This document shows positions 1 through 8,446 of a stretch of DNA of 29,716 nucleotides, in pieces. The notes under the pieces are model-generated. The model ran no database searches. It saw only the letters and a list, made by a program, of their open reading frames with translations, and was not told the origin of the DNA. How positions within the stretch are numbered: position 1 is the first letter of the stretch; each line of letters starts with the position of its first letter. The DNA comes from Phycisphaerae bacterium (GTDB lineage Bacteria; Planctomycetota; Phycisphaerae; JAAYCJ01): positions 1 to 29,716 of the forward strand of contig JAAZAW010000291.1 of NCBI GenBank assembly GCA_012514125.1. Direction: 5' to 3'. Made by a program: the position numbers and the translations under genes.

Positions 1-1596
1 AGAAATTATGAGGATATCACGCTGGAAGTTCTCGATGCCATCAATCAACGTTTGTGTGGGTTGGGTGTGCGTTATCTCTGGACGAGCATGAATAATGTCG
101 AAGGCAGTCTGCCGGGCAATTGGCTCAAGTGGAACACCCGCTGTATTCCCGGCGGCCGTGAGACCTTCATTAAAAAAGTGGGTGAAAAGGGATTTTTGCA
201 GGGTTTCTGGATCGGACCGTTTTACTTGTGCAGTATGCTCACCGATCTGATGGAGCATTTTGAAGGGGCCATCCTGAAAAATCCTGACGGCTCGCCCATG
301 GTGGTCTGCTCCAGGTGGGATCATGGCGATGCGGGACGGCTTGCCAAAAAAGACCGCCCCTGCCTCTATGCCCTGGACCCATCGCATCCGAAAGTCCTGG
401 CGTATATTCGCGAAGTGTTTGAAACCTATCGCCGGTGGGGCGTTCGTTATTACATGGTCGATTTTCTGGAAGCCGGTGCGGGCAATATCCATCGTTTTCC
501 TTACACGGGCCATTACGATCAATCCTTGGTTGCCGGCCCGGAGGTGTATACCCGTTTTCTGCGAGCGATGAAGTCCGCCGCGGGCGAAGATGCGTATCTG
601 CTGAGTTCTTCCGGCCCTTCGCTGCATCATGCGGGTATTCTCGATGGGGTTCGGACGGGCAACGATTTTGGTGAAGGCAGGCCGCTGAGTCCGGATGCTT
701 TTTTCTATCCGGCCACCACCGTGATCAACAACCTGGCATTCTGGACCGGTCCTCAATACGCCCTGATCAACCAGGCCGCCTACTATCACACCCATCGAAA
801 ATTGTTTCTCAACGATTCGGGGAATGTCCTGACGGTCGACAAGCCCATTCCCCTTTCTCACGCCCGGATTGCCGCGACTCTTCACGCCTTTAGCGGCGGA
901 CCCACCATGCTCGGCGACGACATTCGAACCATCGACGATGAACGGTTGAGCCTGATCAAAAAGACGCTGCCCCGCAGTAGAGATGTCGGCCGGCCGATCG
1001 ATCTTTTCGATTCGCCCAAACCGGCAGGTCCGAGAGTATTTCTTCGGCATATCGAGAAATCGTGGGGGAGTTTCGATGTCCTGGCGATTTACAATCTCGA
1101 AAAGAAACCGCTCGACATAACGGTGGACTTGATGAAAATGAAACTCGATTCCGACAGGGAGTATCTGGTTTGGGATTTCTGGAACGAAGCCTTCATCGGA
1201 AAAACAAAAGGTTCGCTGGAGGTGATCGTTTCGCCCGAATCGGTCACGGTCCTGCGGCTGACCGAAAATGTCGGCCATCCCACGTTGCTCGGAACCGATA
1301 TGCACGTGATGATGGGGGAAATGGAAATCCCTGAGTACTCCTATGATGCCGGGTCGATGATCTGTCGCCTGAAGGCGAATCGGCCTGCAGATCCGCGCGG
1401 CATGGTTTTCGTTTATGCCCCCGATACGGTTTACATCAAGAATTTCGACGGCCTGCATATCGCCAGGGACGGCACGGATAACTCCCTGGTGATTGGTGTG
1501 CCTTTGGTCTTCGACGCCGGGGGGATCGCCGAGCGGGAAATTCGATTCGGCAACCTCCAGGAAGCTCTGGATATGGCCAGACAAAATTTAGCCTGA
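1..1596 (+). CDS. Clan GH-D-like glycoside hydrolase (alpha-galactosidase-like), 5' end cut by window
   Basis: The reading frame is open from base 1, so the N-terminus lies outside the window; 531 residues are visible. The middle has the look of a TIM-barrel glycosidase of the melibiase type (GH27/GH36-like): a segment reading LDPSHPKVLAYIREVF is followed by WGVRYYMVDFLEAG, whose Asp (visible residue 154) sits where the nucleophile is expected. A later RTGNDFG places Asp 222 as a candidate acid/base. The last roughly 200 residues look like beta-sandwich domains. The likely role is hydrolysis of an alpha-linked terminal sugar, with substrate unknown. It is followed after 16 bases by a sugar isomerase gene, suggesting co-transcription. 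The family call comes from motif resemblance only; a related barrel family such as GH31 is possible. Confidence 0.72.
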   Translation, partial: RNYEDITLEVLDAINQRLCGLGVRYLWTSMNNVEGSLPGNWLKWNTRCIPGGRETFIKKVGEKGFLQGFWIGPFYLCSMLTDLMEHFEGAILKNPDGSPMVVCSRWDHGDAGRLAKKDRPCLYALDPSHPKVLAYIREVFETYRRWGVRYYMVDFLEAGAGNIHRFPYTGHYDQSLVAGPEVYTRFLRAMKSAAGEDAYLLSSSGPSLHHAGILDGVRTGNDFGEGRPLSPDAFFYPATTVINNLAFWTGPQYALINQAAYYHTHRKLFLNDSGNVLTVDKPIPLSHARIAATLHAFSGGPTMLGDDIRTIDDERLSLIKKTLPRSRDVGRPIDLFDSPKPAGPRVFLRHIEKSWGSFDVLAIYNLEKKPLDITVDLMKMKLDSDREYLVWDFWNEAFIGKTKGSLEVIVSPESVTVLRLTENVGHPTLLGTDMHVMMGEMEIPEYSYDAGSMICRLKANRPADPRGMVFVYAPDTVYIKNFDGLHIARDGTDNSLVIGVPLVFDAGGIAEREIRFGNLQEALDMARQNLA

Positions 1597-1612
1597 GAAA
1601 GAGGAAAAAAAG

Positions 1613-3007
1613 ATGAATAAACACAGAAAACCGCTTCTGGGACTTTGCCCCATCGGCAAATTTGTTTTCAGCAATGAGGATGCCGTTCGTTTTAAAATGC
1701 TGCTTCGGCTGGAATTGACCCGATGGCAGATCCCCTTTGTGGATCTGGACGGGGTGCTGGAAGATGGATTGGTCAAGGATCAAAAACAGGTGGATCGTGT
1801 GGTGGAGCATTTCCGCGAAGCCCGGATCGATTGTCTGTTTGTTCCCCACTGTAATTTCGGGACTGAAGGCGCCGTCGGCATGATTGCCAGGCAACTCGGC
1901 GTGCCGGTGCTGCTGTGGGGGCCTCGCGATGAGGCCCCGCTGGCCGATGGCACGCGGCTGCGCGATTCACTCTGTGGTATGTTCGCTTCGAGCAAGGTGC
2001 TGCATAAACTGGGTGTGCCTTTTACCTATATTGAAAACTGTCGCATCGAAGAACCTGCCTTCAGGCAGGGGGTTGAGACCTTCCTTGGGGCGGTGAATGT
2101 GGCCGATGTCTTTCGCGGGGGGACGCGCATTGGCCTTGTCGGCGGGCGGATCGATTTTTTCTGGACGACCATCTGCAACGAGAGCGAATTGCTCGAGAAG
2201 TTCAATATTCAGATTCTTCCCGTGGATATGGTGGAGTTTATCCGGCACGCGAAATCCCGCGTGAGAGAAAATCGATCGATGTATCGCGAGCAGGTTGCCG
2301 AGCTTCGGAACCAATGGATTGTCGAAGGATTTAATGACGATGAACCGCTGATGAATATCTTCGGGGTGCACGATCAATTGCGGTCGCTGGCGAAAGATCA
2401 CGATCTGGAAGGTTTCGCGATTCAGGATTTCATGTCGCTGGTCGATGCGATGGAGGCCTATTGTTTTCTGGCCAACGCTTTGATATCGGAGGATTATGCC
2501 GTCGGTTGTGAGTCGGACATCCACGGGGCCATCAGCGATATTCTCGTTCGCCGGGCATCGTTGAATGCCCAGCCGGGATTCCTGGCCGACATGACCATTC
2601 GCCATCCCGAAAACAACAACGGGGTCTTGCTCTGGCACGCCGGGGCGCCGCTTTCGATGTGCGATCCCGAGGTCAGGCCGAGACTCGGGCATCACTGGAT
2701 TCTGCCGAGTCCGCTTTCGGGCATGACGCATTTTAAGCTCAAGGAAGGTCCGATCACCGTTGTGCGATTCGATGGGGATCGCGGCAACTATCAGTTGGCC
2801 GTCGGAGAGGGCGAGAGTATGCCCGGGCCCTATACGCAGAACAACTACATCTGGATGAAGGTCGACGATTGGCCGCGATGGGAACGTCAGCTCATAGAAG
2901 GCCCGTTCATTCATCACGCCGCGATGATTTACGGCCATTACGCCGGGGTGTTCCAGGAAGCCCAAAAGTATATTCCGAATCTTTCGACGGTGAAGCTCGG
3001 GCAATAG
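1613..3007 (+). CDS. L-fucose/L-arabinose isomerase-like protein
   Basis: A 464-residue cytoplasmic protein resembling the L-fucose isomerase family, which interconverts aldoses and ketoses with a divalent metal. The N-terminal part holds a Rossmann-like segment around VPHCNFGTEGAVG. Candidate metal ligands are the C-E-S-D cluster at residues 299-302 and the histidine in LWHAG at residue 342, matching the acidic and histidine ligands expected in FucI-type enzymes. It is clearly shorter than E. coli FucI (about 590 residues), so it belongs to a compact subgroup whose substrate cannot be read from sequence. The start ATG is preceded by a purine-rich GAAAGAGG ribosome binding site. Its position between two glycosidase genes suggests it converts the sugar they release. 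Confidence 0.8.
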   Translation: MNKHRKPLLGLCPIGKFVFSNEDAVRFKMLLRLELTRWQIPFVDLDGVLEDGLVKDQKQVDRVVEHFREARIDCLFVPHCNFGTEGAVGMIARQLGVPVLLWGPRDEAPLADGTRLRDSLCGMFASSKVLHKLGVPFTYIENCRIEEPAFRQGVETFLGAVNVADVFRGGTRIGLVGGRIDFFWTTICNESELLEKFNIQILPVDMVEFIRHAKSRVRENRSMYREQVAELRNQWIVEGFNDDEPLMNIFGVHDQLRSLAKDHDLEGFAIQDFMSLVDAMEAYCFLANALISEDYAVGCESDIHGAISDILVRRASLNAQPGFLADMTIRHPENNNGVLLWHAGAPLSMCDPEVRPRLGHHWILPSPLSGMTHFKLKEGPITVVRFDGDRGNYQLAVGEGESMPGPYTQNNYIWMKVDDWPRWERQLIEGPFIHHAAMIYGHYAGVFQEAQKYIPNLSTVKLGQ

Positions 3008-3123
3008 CGGGTGCTTTCGAGGTTGACGGCGAGGCGACCAAAACCTACAAATAATGACCATTTGCCGCATTCCTTTTCGGCCCTGCTCGTGATAGGGTGT
3101 AACGATTACATGGAGGCCGAAGG

Positions 3124-4842
3124 ATGGATACATTTAATTTTGAAGAATCGTTGCGTTTGGGCGCGTTGCATCTGGAATCGCTGGTGGATTCCCAGGGGCG
3201 GACTTATTTCGATATTTTTGGTGGGACACCCGCCGAGGCGGTGACCGACTGGCCGGACTTTGTCGATCTGCCCGCCCGATATATGGAAGCGGCGATCATG
3301 GTCGAGCCGGTGCTGAGCAGGGCGGTCCATACGGTCCCGGCGATTCGAAAGCGGTTGTTTTCGTTCATCAAAGCCGACGGCCTGGCCTATCGGCCCGATT
3401 CGCCGATCTCGCATCCGATCCCTGAACTTTTCGATCAGGCGCGATTGCTCTACATGCTGGTCAGTTGGGTGATGGTCCATCCGGATGACCGGGAAGTTCG
3501 CGAACATCTGGACAATCTCTGCCGCGGGCTTAAAAACCTCATGACCTTCAAAGAGGATTACGCCTATATCAAGGAAATCGGCATTTACTTCGGCGGTACA
3601 CTCATTCGCCCGCTGATTCAGGCGGGACTGGTGACGAAGAACGCCGAGTGGATCGAGTTGGGCGGGAAACTCACGCGGGGAATTGTCTATCATTCCAGCG
3701 CCTACGGCGCCGATGGCAGTTTCGAAGGCCATGTCCATGGCCACATGGGAACGCAGGCGGGAATTCTGGTATATGCGATTCTCACCGGCGATCGGGCCCT
3801 GACCGATCGTGTCAAACAGATTTTCGACTGGGCCATCTCCATCAGCACCTCGTTTGGATTTGTGCCGGAACTCGCCAAACGCAAGGACGATCTGATTGCG
3901 AGTGAGACCTGTACGATTATGGATTATCTGGATGTGGCCCTGCTGCTGGCCAGGTACGTGGATGAACGTTACTGGGATATCGTCGAAAAGACGGCCCGCA
4001 ATCACCTGGTTGAAAGTCAGGTGCGCGATGGCTCGTGGCTCTCGGAGGAACCGAAATTGCCCGATGAGGACGGGGTGATTCGAAGCGACATTCGGCAGCG
4101 TGTGGTGGGGTCTTTCGCGGGCTGGAGCGCGCCGCATGCCCTGCTGGCCTATGAAGAGGAACTCGGTTCCCACTGGGTGCGTACGGAAGAAATGAAGCCA
4201 AGATATCTTGGAAAGATTCGGGCGCTGCAGAATTGCTGCGCCGGGGGCGGGATTCGGGCGATTCATCAGGTCTGGAGCAATATCGCCACGTTCAAGGATG
4301 ATACGTTGAGTGTGAACATGCTCATCGATAAACAAATTCCCGAGGCGCGGATCACCAGTTACATTCCCTTTGAAGGCCGGGCCCGTGTGGAGGTCTATCG
4401 CGATTGTGGTGTTCGGTTCCGTGTTGCACCCGAGGTCAACACCCAGGAGATCCATCTGAGCGTTGGGGGCCGATCGATCCCGGTGGTTTCTCAGGGTATC
4501 TTCATTCATGCGGGAGCGTTCAAAAAGGGCGATGTCCTGGAAATCACGCTTCCGCTGACCCGGCGGGTGCAGGAGGTCGTGATCGGCAACGAGGGCTACC
4601 AGCAGTATCGGTACAAGGCCACGTGGAAGGGCGATACGGTGCTGGATATGGAAGCGGACCCGGCGAATCCGACGACGGGGTTTACGGGTCTGATGAATAA
4701 ACGGGTGCGAACGTTTTATGGCCCGGAGGCTCCGGGCCGGATCTATTGCCGCAAGGGATACGATCTGGCAGGATCCGGAGTTTTGCCTTCAACTCCGGCC
4801 GTAGACAAAGGCGAGATCGACTGGTATCGCCTTGAGGGCTGA
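3124..4842 (+). CDS. GH127-like (beta-L-arabinofuranosidase-type) alpha/alpha-barrel protein
   Basis: A 572-residue protein with no signal peptide. The first two thirds read as an alpha/alpha-barrel and the last third as a beta-sandwich. Two motifs fit the GH127 family: S-E-T-C at residues 260-263 supplies Glu261 and Cys263, and N-C-C at 370-372 supplies Cys371 and Cys372. In characterised GH127 enzymes an E-x-C plus C-C set binds zinc and one of the paired cysteines is the nucleophile. The segment after the pair, with LSVNMLID, also resembles that family. A GGAGG ribosome binding site lies 7 bases before the ATG. It follows the isomerase gene after 116 bases on the same strand. The exact GH family (GH127 or a relative) and the sugar are inferred. 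Confidence 0.7.
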   Translation: MDTFNFEESLRLGALHLESLVDSQGRTYFDIFGGTPAEAVTDWPDFVDLPARYMEAAIMVEPVLSRAVHTVPAIRKRLFSFIKADGLAYRPDSPISHPIPELFDQARLLYMLVSWVMVHPDDREVREHLDNLCRGLKNLMTFKEDYAYIKEIGIYFGGTLIRPLIQAGLVTKNAEWIELGGKLTRGIVYHSSAYGADGSFEGHVHGHMGTQAGILVYAILTGDRALTDRVKQIFDWAISISTSFGFVPELAKRKDDLIASETCTIMDYLDVALLLARYVDERYWDIVEKTARNHLVESQVRDGSWLSEEPKLPDEDGVIRSDIRQRVVGSFAGWSAPHALLAYEEELGSHWVRTEEMKPRYLGKIRALQNCCAGGGIRAIHQVWSNIATFKDDTLSVNMLIDKQIPEARITSYIPFEGRARVEVYRDCGVRFRVAPEVNTQEIHLSVGGRSIPVVSQGIFIHAGAFKKGDVLEITLPLTRRVQEVVIGNEGYQQYRYKATWKGDTVLDMEADPANPTTGFTGLMNKRVRTFYGPEAPGRIYCRKGYDLAGSGVLPSTPAVDKGEIDWYRLEG

Positions 4843-4854
4843 TCGCGAAAAACC

Positions 4855-6048
4855 TTATCGCGGTGTCGGTGCTGAAACGATCGATTCGGAGCTCAGCCAG
4901 CTTTCGATGTAAGGGTAGACCTCGTCCCGGGCATATCGGCCGATGATCAGATCGTCGTGGCCGTAGTCCGCGCGATAGCCGTTGATCTTGCCGAACATCC
5001 GTATTTGTTTTTTCTCGGCCCCCAGCCGATTGTGAATGACGGCCATGAAACCGGGTTCGGCGAAATTGTCGAGCTGTCCGGCGATCTGGAGTGTGGGTAC
5101 TTTGATTTTTTTGACGTTGTCGGTGTAATCGATCGTGTTATCGTAGCTGGTGAAATGGCCGCGTTTGACATACTGCAGGAGTTGATCGAGCTGGCCGGGG
5201 GAGATGTCATCCTGGTTTTTGTAGTAGAAGGTTCGGATCAGGTCGGGCTCGACGTTGGATTCGTTGAGGAAGAGTTGATCGACCGGCGTTTTAATGAGGT
5301 TTCCCGCCAGGACTCCCACGGCTGCCCGCAAGTTGGTTCCACCGGTGAGATTGCCTACCTGAGTGATGCTCGCCGACCGGGCAAGGAGTTCAAGCCAGTC
5401 GTTGGCGGGGCGTTCCAGATACATCGGACCCGCTATCGCCACGAAACTCTGAACCGGTGCATCCGGATGCATCCCCAGCCAGGCGAACATGATCATCGCG
5501 CCCATGGAATGACCGACCCAGACGACCTGGCCGTATCCCGTTTGGCCGGTTACGTAATCGAGAATCGCCGGGATGTCGCGGTTGATGTGATCATCCACCG
5601 TCCAGTTCATTCGCAGGAGTCCCGGCCGGCGGTTGACGATGCCTTTGGGGTTCAGCGATGAGACATTCAGGCGGAACAACTGTCGGATCTGTGAGAGTGT
5701 GGGTTTGGTGGACTGGCCCGCGCCTCGCAATGAGACGGACCAGACATCGTAACCTCTTCGCTGGAGATATCGGGCCAGTGAGACGTTATCGGCCAGATCC
5801 CAATAGGTGTTGTTGTGGCTCAGGCCATGACACAGGACGATCGGGACCCGTTTGGGGTTGTGTTTGACGGGGGGATAGTGCAGCAGGTGCAGCGACCAGT
5901 TGTCGGAGGTTTTTACCCAGTGATCGATAGGTGCGGCGGGATCGGGCGCGAGGAGTTTTTCGACCAGCCGAGGCGAGGACGATTGACAACCGCCTGCGAG
6001 GGTTGCCGCCAGACAGAAGATGATCATTAATTTTTTAGTTAGCCGCAT
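4855..6048 (-). CDS. Alpha/beta hydrolase, predicted lipoprotein
   Basis: A 397-residue protein beginning with a basic, hydrophobic signal peptide and a lipobox-like LAGGC ending at Cys21, so it is probably lipid-anchored in the envelope. The alpha/beta hydrolase fold is supported by an oxyanion-type CHGLSHNN (residues 73-80), a nucleophile elbow GHSMG with Ser181, a later QLDNFAEP with a candidate acid Asp, and YGHDD with a candidate catalytic His near the C-terminus. It is closest in style to lipase/esterase and PHA-depolymerase-like hydrolases. The ATG lies inside the 3' end of the upstream hydrolase gene (14-base overlap), indicating translational coupling. It ends 12 bases from the convergent GH127-like gene. 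Substrate unknown. Confidence 0.82.
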   Translation of the reverse strand: MRLTKKLMIIFCLAATLAGGCQSSSPRLVEKLLAPDPAAPIDHWVKTSDNWSLHLLHYPPVKHNPKRVPIVLCHGLSHNNTYWDLADNVSLARYLQRRGYDVWSVSLRGAGQSTKPTLSQIRQLFRLNVSSLNPKGIVNRRPGLLRMNWTVDDHINRDIPAILDYVTGQTGYGQVVWVGHSMGAMIMFAWLGMHPDAPVQSFVAIAGPMYLERPANDWLELLARSASITQVGNLTGGTNLRAAVGVLAGNLIKTPVDQLFLNESNVEPDLIRTFYYKNQDDISPGQLDQLLQYVKRGHFTSYDNTIDYTDNVKKIKVPTLQIAGQLDNFAEPGFMAVIHNRLGAEKKQIRMFGKINGYRADYGHDDLIIGRYARDEVYPYIESWLSSESIVSAPTPR

Positions 6049-6877
6049 GATCGATCCATTCCAGTAAATCGTCGAGAAATTTACGGTTATCCTGCTCGAA
6101 TTCCAATGTATGACAGTCTTGGGGATAAAACGCCAATTCCTTGGGGCCCGCAGTCCTGAGTGCGCGAAAGTAATTCATGGTTTTGTTATTATCGATGATT
6201 TTTTCTTGTCCGGCAAGGAACAATTTGACGGGCATGGTCAGCCGAGGGGGAATTGTTCGGACATATCGGTCGAGCCGTCGGGATTGATAAAGAAAATTTC
6301 CTGTTACATGGGTGAGTTTGAGGGGATCGTTTCGAATAAACGCCTGCCGGTCCGGATTACCGGTAAAAAGTTCGGGCGAATCGAGTGGAATGGGGAAGCT
6401 TCTTTTGCTTCGAAGGATGACCGCCTGCGCGATGCGGATTTTTTGTATCGGTGAGACGTCTACTGCGGGAAAAATTCCCGGAGCGACCAGCGTGAGACTC
6501 GCCAATTGGTCGGGGATCATTTTGCTCAATCCCATCACCAGTTTTCCGCCCCAGCTTACACCGATGAGATTGGTTCGGCGGTTACCGGTATTTTTTTCGA
6601 GCCAGTCGATCAGTTCGATCTGATCGTCAAGCCAACGGCGGTAATGGTCGATATCGCCGCGAGCCTGGTTGTTCAGGCCGCTACCCCGGCGATCCGGCAG
6701 CAGGACATTAAAGCCTGCCTGTGCCAGTGCCTGGGCCGATTGGATGAACCACAGACCATGGGATTGAATGCCGTGGAAATAGAGTACCGATCCGTGATGG
6801 CCGCCGGACCAGAACCGGACGTTTCCGCGATAACCGTCGCGATAGGTAATTTGCTGTATGGGTTCCTCTGTCGGCAT
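6035..6877 (-). CDS. Alpha/beta hydrolase, cytoplasmic
   Basis: A 280-residue alpha/beta hydrolase with no signal peptide. It shows the strand-turn motif YFHGIQSHG (residues 33-41), a PDRRGSG turn at 61-67, and a nucleophile elbow GVSWGG with Ser108. A candidate acid lies in the FLAGQEKIID region and a candidate catalytic His in QDCHTLEF near residue 256. The family resembles serine aminopeptidase S33/monoacylglycerol lipase-type hydrolases (inference). The start lies 5 bases after the alkaline phosphatase stop, with an AGG weak ribosome site spanning that stop, and its own 3' end overlaps the next hydrolase, so the three genes form one operon. Substrate unknown. Confidence 0.82.
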   Translation of the reverse strand: MPTEEPIQQITYRDGYRGNVRFWSGGHHGSVLYFHGIQSHGLWFIQSAQALAQAGFNVLLPDRRGSGLNNQARGDIDHYRRWLDDQIELIDWLEKNTGNRRTNLIGVSWGGKLVMGLSKMIPDQLASLTLVAPGIFPAVDVSPIQKIRIAQAVILRSKRSFPIPLDSPELFTGNPDRQAFIRNDPLKLTHVTGNFLYQSRRLDRYVRTIPPRLTMPVKLFLAGQEKIIDNNKTMNYFRALRTAGPKELAFYPQDCHTLEFEQDNRKFLDDLLEWIDHAAN

Positions 6878-6882
6878 TTTGC

Positions 6883-8283
6883 CTAATTGACAGCCGCCGG
6901 TTCCGGGCAGGTAGTGGCTTGTGTGGTGGTCTGGGCGGCTTTGGTCCTACCCACAAGCGGATACCCCAGTGCATGATGCATTACACGGAAGATGTCGGTA
7001 TTATCGACATACTTGCCGCGGACCAGGTCTGTGCCGATGATCAATCTGTCGAAAACTTCGCTGCCTGAGCCGATGGCGTAGAGGGGGACCAGAGCATTGG
7101 TATGGCCGCCGGAATTATAGGCGTGGCCCGGAAGGTTTCCCTCGCCTTTAAATTCCAGGGGAGCAAAACGATCTTTGGCGCCCCAGAGATGTCCTGTTTC
7201 ATGGTCGGCGGTGACGATCAGCAGCGTTTCGTCCCAGTTGCTGAATTTGTTGACCCAGTCGATCACGGCTTGGACGGTGTTATGGAAGTCGATTTGTTCT
7301 TCAATCATTCTTGGCAGGTTGTTGCCGTGGTTGGCCCAGTCAACGGCTCCGCCTTCGATCATCAGGTAAAACCCGTTGGAATTCTGGTTGAGTACCCGCA
7401 GGGCGCCCAAGCTCATCATTTCAAGGGTCGGAACGTTGGTGTTCATCGTTTCAGGTTCCACGGTTTTGCCGGTGCCGCGTGTGCGTGAAGACTGGAGTGT
7501 CGAATCGACGCGGGCGATACCGAGCACTTTTTTCGGCAGGGGCATTTCTCCGTTGGCGAGTTTTCTGAAGTCGTCTTTTTTGTCAATGAAGGTAAAGCCG
7601 TTGGCGCCGTCGGCATCGGTGATATCTTTCCAGGTGTCTTCACCGCCGAAGATGCCGAAGTTCGGATTGGCCGCTGCCTGACCATTTCCGTTGTACAACG
7701 GATGACCGGCCCCCATGATCACATCCAGATCGCTTTCATAGATCATTTCACGGGAGATTTGGACGGTATTGTTTCTGCTTTTGTTGTGGGCGGCAACACC
7801 GGCGGGGGTGGCGTGAAAAAACATCACGCTGGTAACCGCGCCGGTCGATTTGTCTTTTTCCGTCGCGAACTGGGCGAGGGTGGTCAGGGGTTTTCCATCG
7901 GTGCCCATGTTGATCTGGCCGTTGAAAGTTTTTACGCCGGTATTTAACGCGGTGGCAGCGGCAGCGGAATCGGTGGGGTTATTTTTGACGTAGGAAAAAG
8001 ACTGCCAGGCTTTGTCGGGGTCGTAGCCCAGGGGATTATTCTTTGCATCATTGCTGGCGGAGAAAGTGCTGGCAGCGAGTTTGACGGGAAAATTGCGAAA
8101 AGGAGCGGGTTGGCCGGTGTAATATTCGGTGGCCTGGACCGTATTGAATCCCTGACCGTCGGAGATCATGAGAATGATATTTTTGGGCTTGGTCGCCCCG
8201 GAAGCGTTTGTGGAAACGAAAATTACCACGCCAAGTATTGCGGTGAGAAACCGATAGTGTTTGAGATTCATGAGTTGGGTCAT
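6883..8283 (-). CDS. Alkaline phosphatase, PhoA family, exported
   Basis: A 466-residue secreted phosphomonoesterase. A signal peptide covers about residues 1-30 and ends near NASGA. Hallmarks of the alkaline phosphatase family are all present: Asp42 in the MISDGQG metal site, catalytic Ser106 in TDSAAAATA, the EGGAVDWANHG metal-ligand segment at 310-320 (Glu310, Asp315, His319), Asp360-His361 in TADHETGH, and His394 in GGHTN. The expected role is release of phosphate from organic esters in the periplasm. The ATG at 8283 is chosen over a Met four codons later because an AAGGA site lies about 12 bases upstream of it. It is first in a three-gene operon with two alpha/beta hydrolases. The very C-terminus reads CPEPAAVN but has no membrane helix, so it is not a sorting signal. 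Confidence 0.93.
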   Translation of the reverse strand: MTQLMNLKHYRFLTAILGVVIFVSTNASGATKPKNIILMISDGQGFNTVQATEYYTGQPAPFRNFPVKLAASTFSASNDAKNNPLGYDPDKAWQSFSYVKNNPTDSAAAATALNTGVKTFNGQINMGTDGKPLTTLAQFATEKDKSTGAVTSVMFFHATPAGVAAHNKSRNNTVQISREMIYESDLDVIMGAGHPLYNGNGQAAANPNFGIFGGEDTWKDITDADGANGFTFIDKKDDFRKLANGEMPLPKKVLGIARVDSTLQSSRTRGTGKTVEPETMNTNVPTLEMMSLGALRVLNQNSNGFYLMIEGGAVDWANHGNNLPRMIEEQIDFHNTVQAVIDWVNKFSNWDETLLIVTADHETGHLWGAKDRFAPLEFKGEGNLPGHAYNSGGHTNALVPLYAIGSGSEVFDRLIIGTDLVRGKYVDNTDIFRVMHHALGYPLVGRTKAAQTTTQATTCPEPAAVN

Positions 8284-8446
8284 TGTTTAATTTTTCCTTT
8301 CTTTAGACTGTGAATTCCGGTGGAATTTAAACCTATTCTGTTTAAGTATACTTGTTTTTATGAAAATTTCATCCGTTTCAGTGCAAATTTATAGGAAATT
8401 TGTGATGAGCTTGGATATTGACGATTATGTCAACAATAAATGCAGA
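8284..8446. promoter_or_regulatory. AT-rich spacer with three inverted repeats upstream of the phosphatase operon
   Basis: The 163 bases between tsaE and the phosphatase gene are AT-rich and hold three exact inverted repeats: AAGTATACTT at 8344-8353, CAAATTT-ATAGG-AAATTTG at 8384-8402, and TTGAC-6-GTCAA at 8418-8433. The spacer is the natural place for the phosphatase promoter, but no convincing paired -35/-10 is seen. The minus-strand TTGACA inside the third repeat has no matching -10 at 16-18 bases. The repeats could be operators or simple AT-rich chance structure. No PHO-box direct repeats are recognisable. Confidence 0.35.

Noticed and set aside
1967..4509. Two long open frames on the minus strand, opposite the isomerase and GH127-like genes
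   Set aside because: They lie fully antisense to well-supported genes, show no family motifs, and their composition reads as a shadow of the plus-strand codons.
6883..6912. C-terminal PEP tripeptide in the alkaline phosphatase as an exosortase sorting signal
   Set aside because: The protein ends CPEPAAVN with no following hydrophobic helix or arginine-rich tail, so it cannot be a PEP-CTERM signal.
8428..8433. Perfect minus-strand TTGACA as the phosphatase -35 element
   Set aside because: No -10-like hexamer lies 16-18 bases downstream on that strand; it is kept only as part of an inverted repeat.
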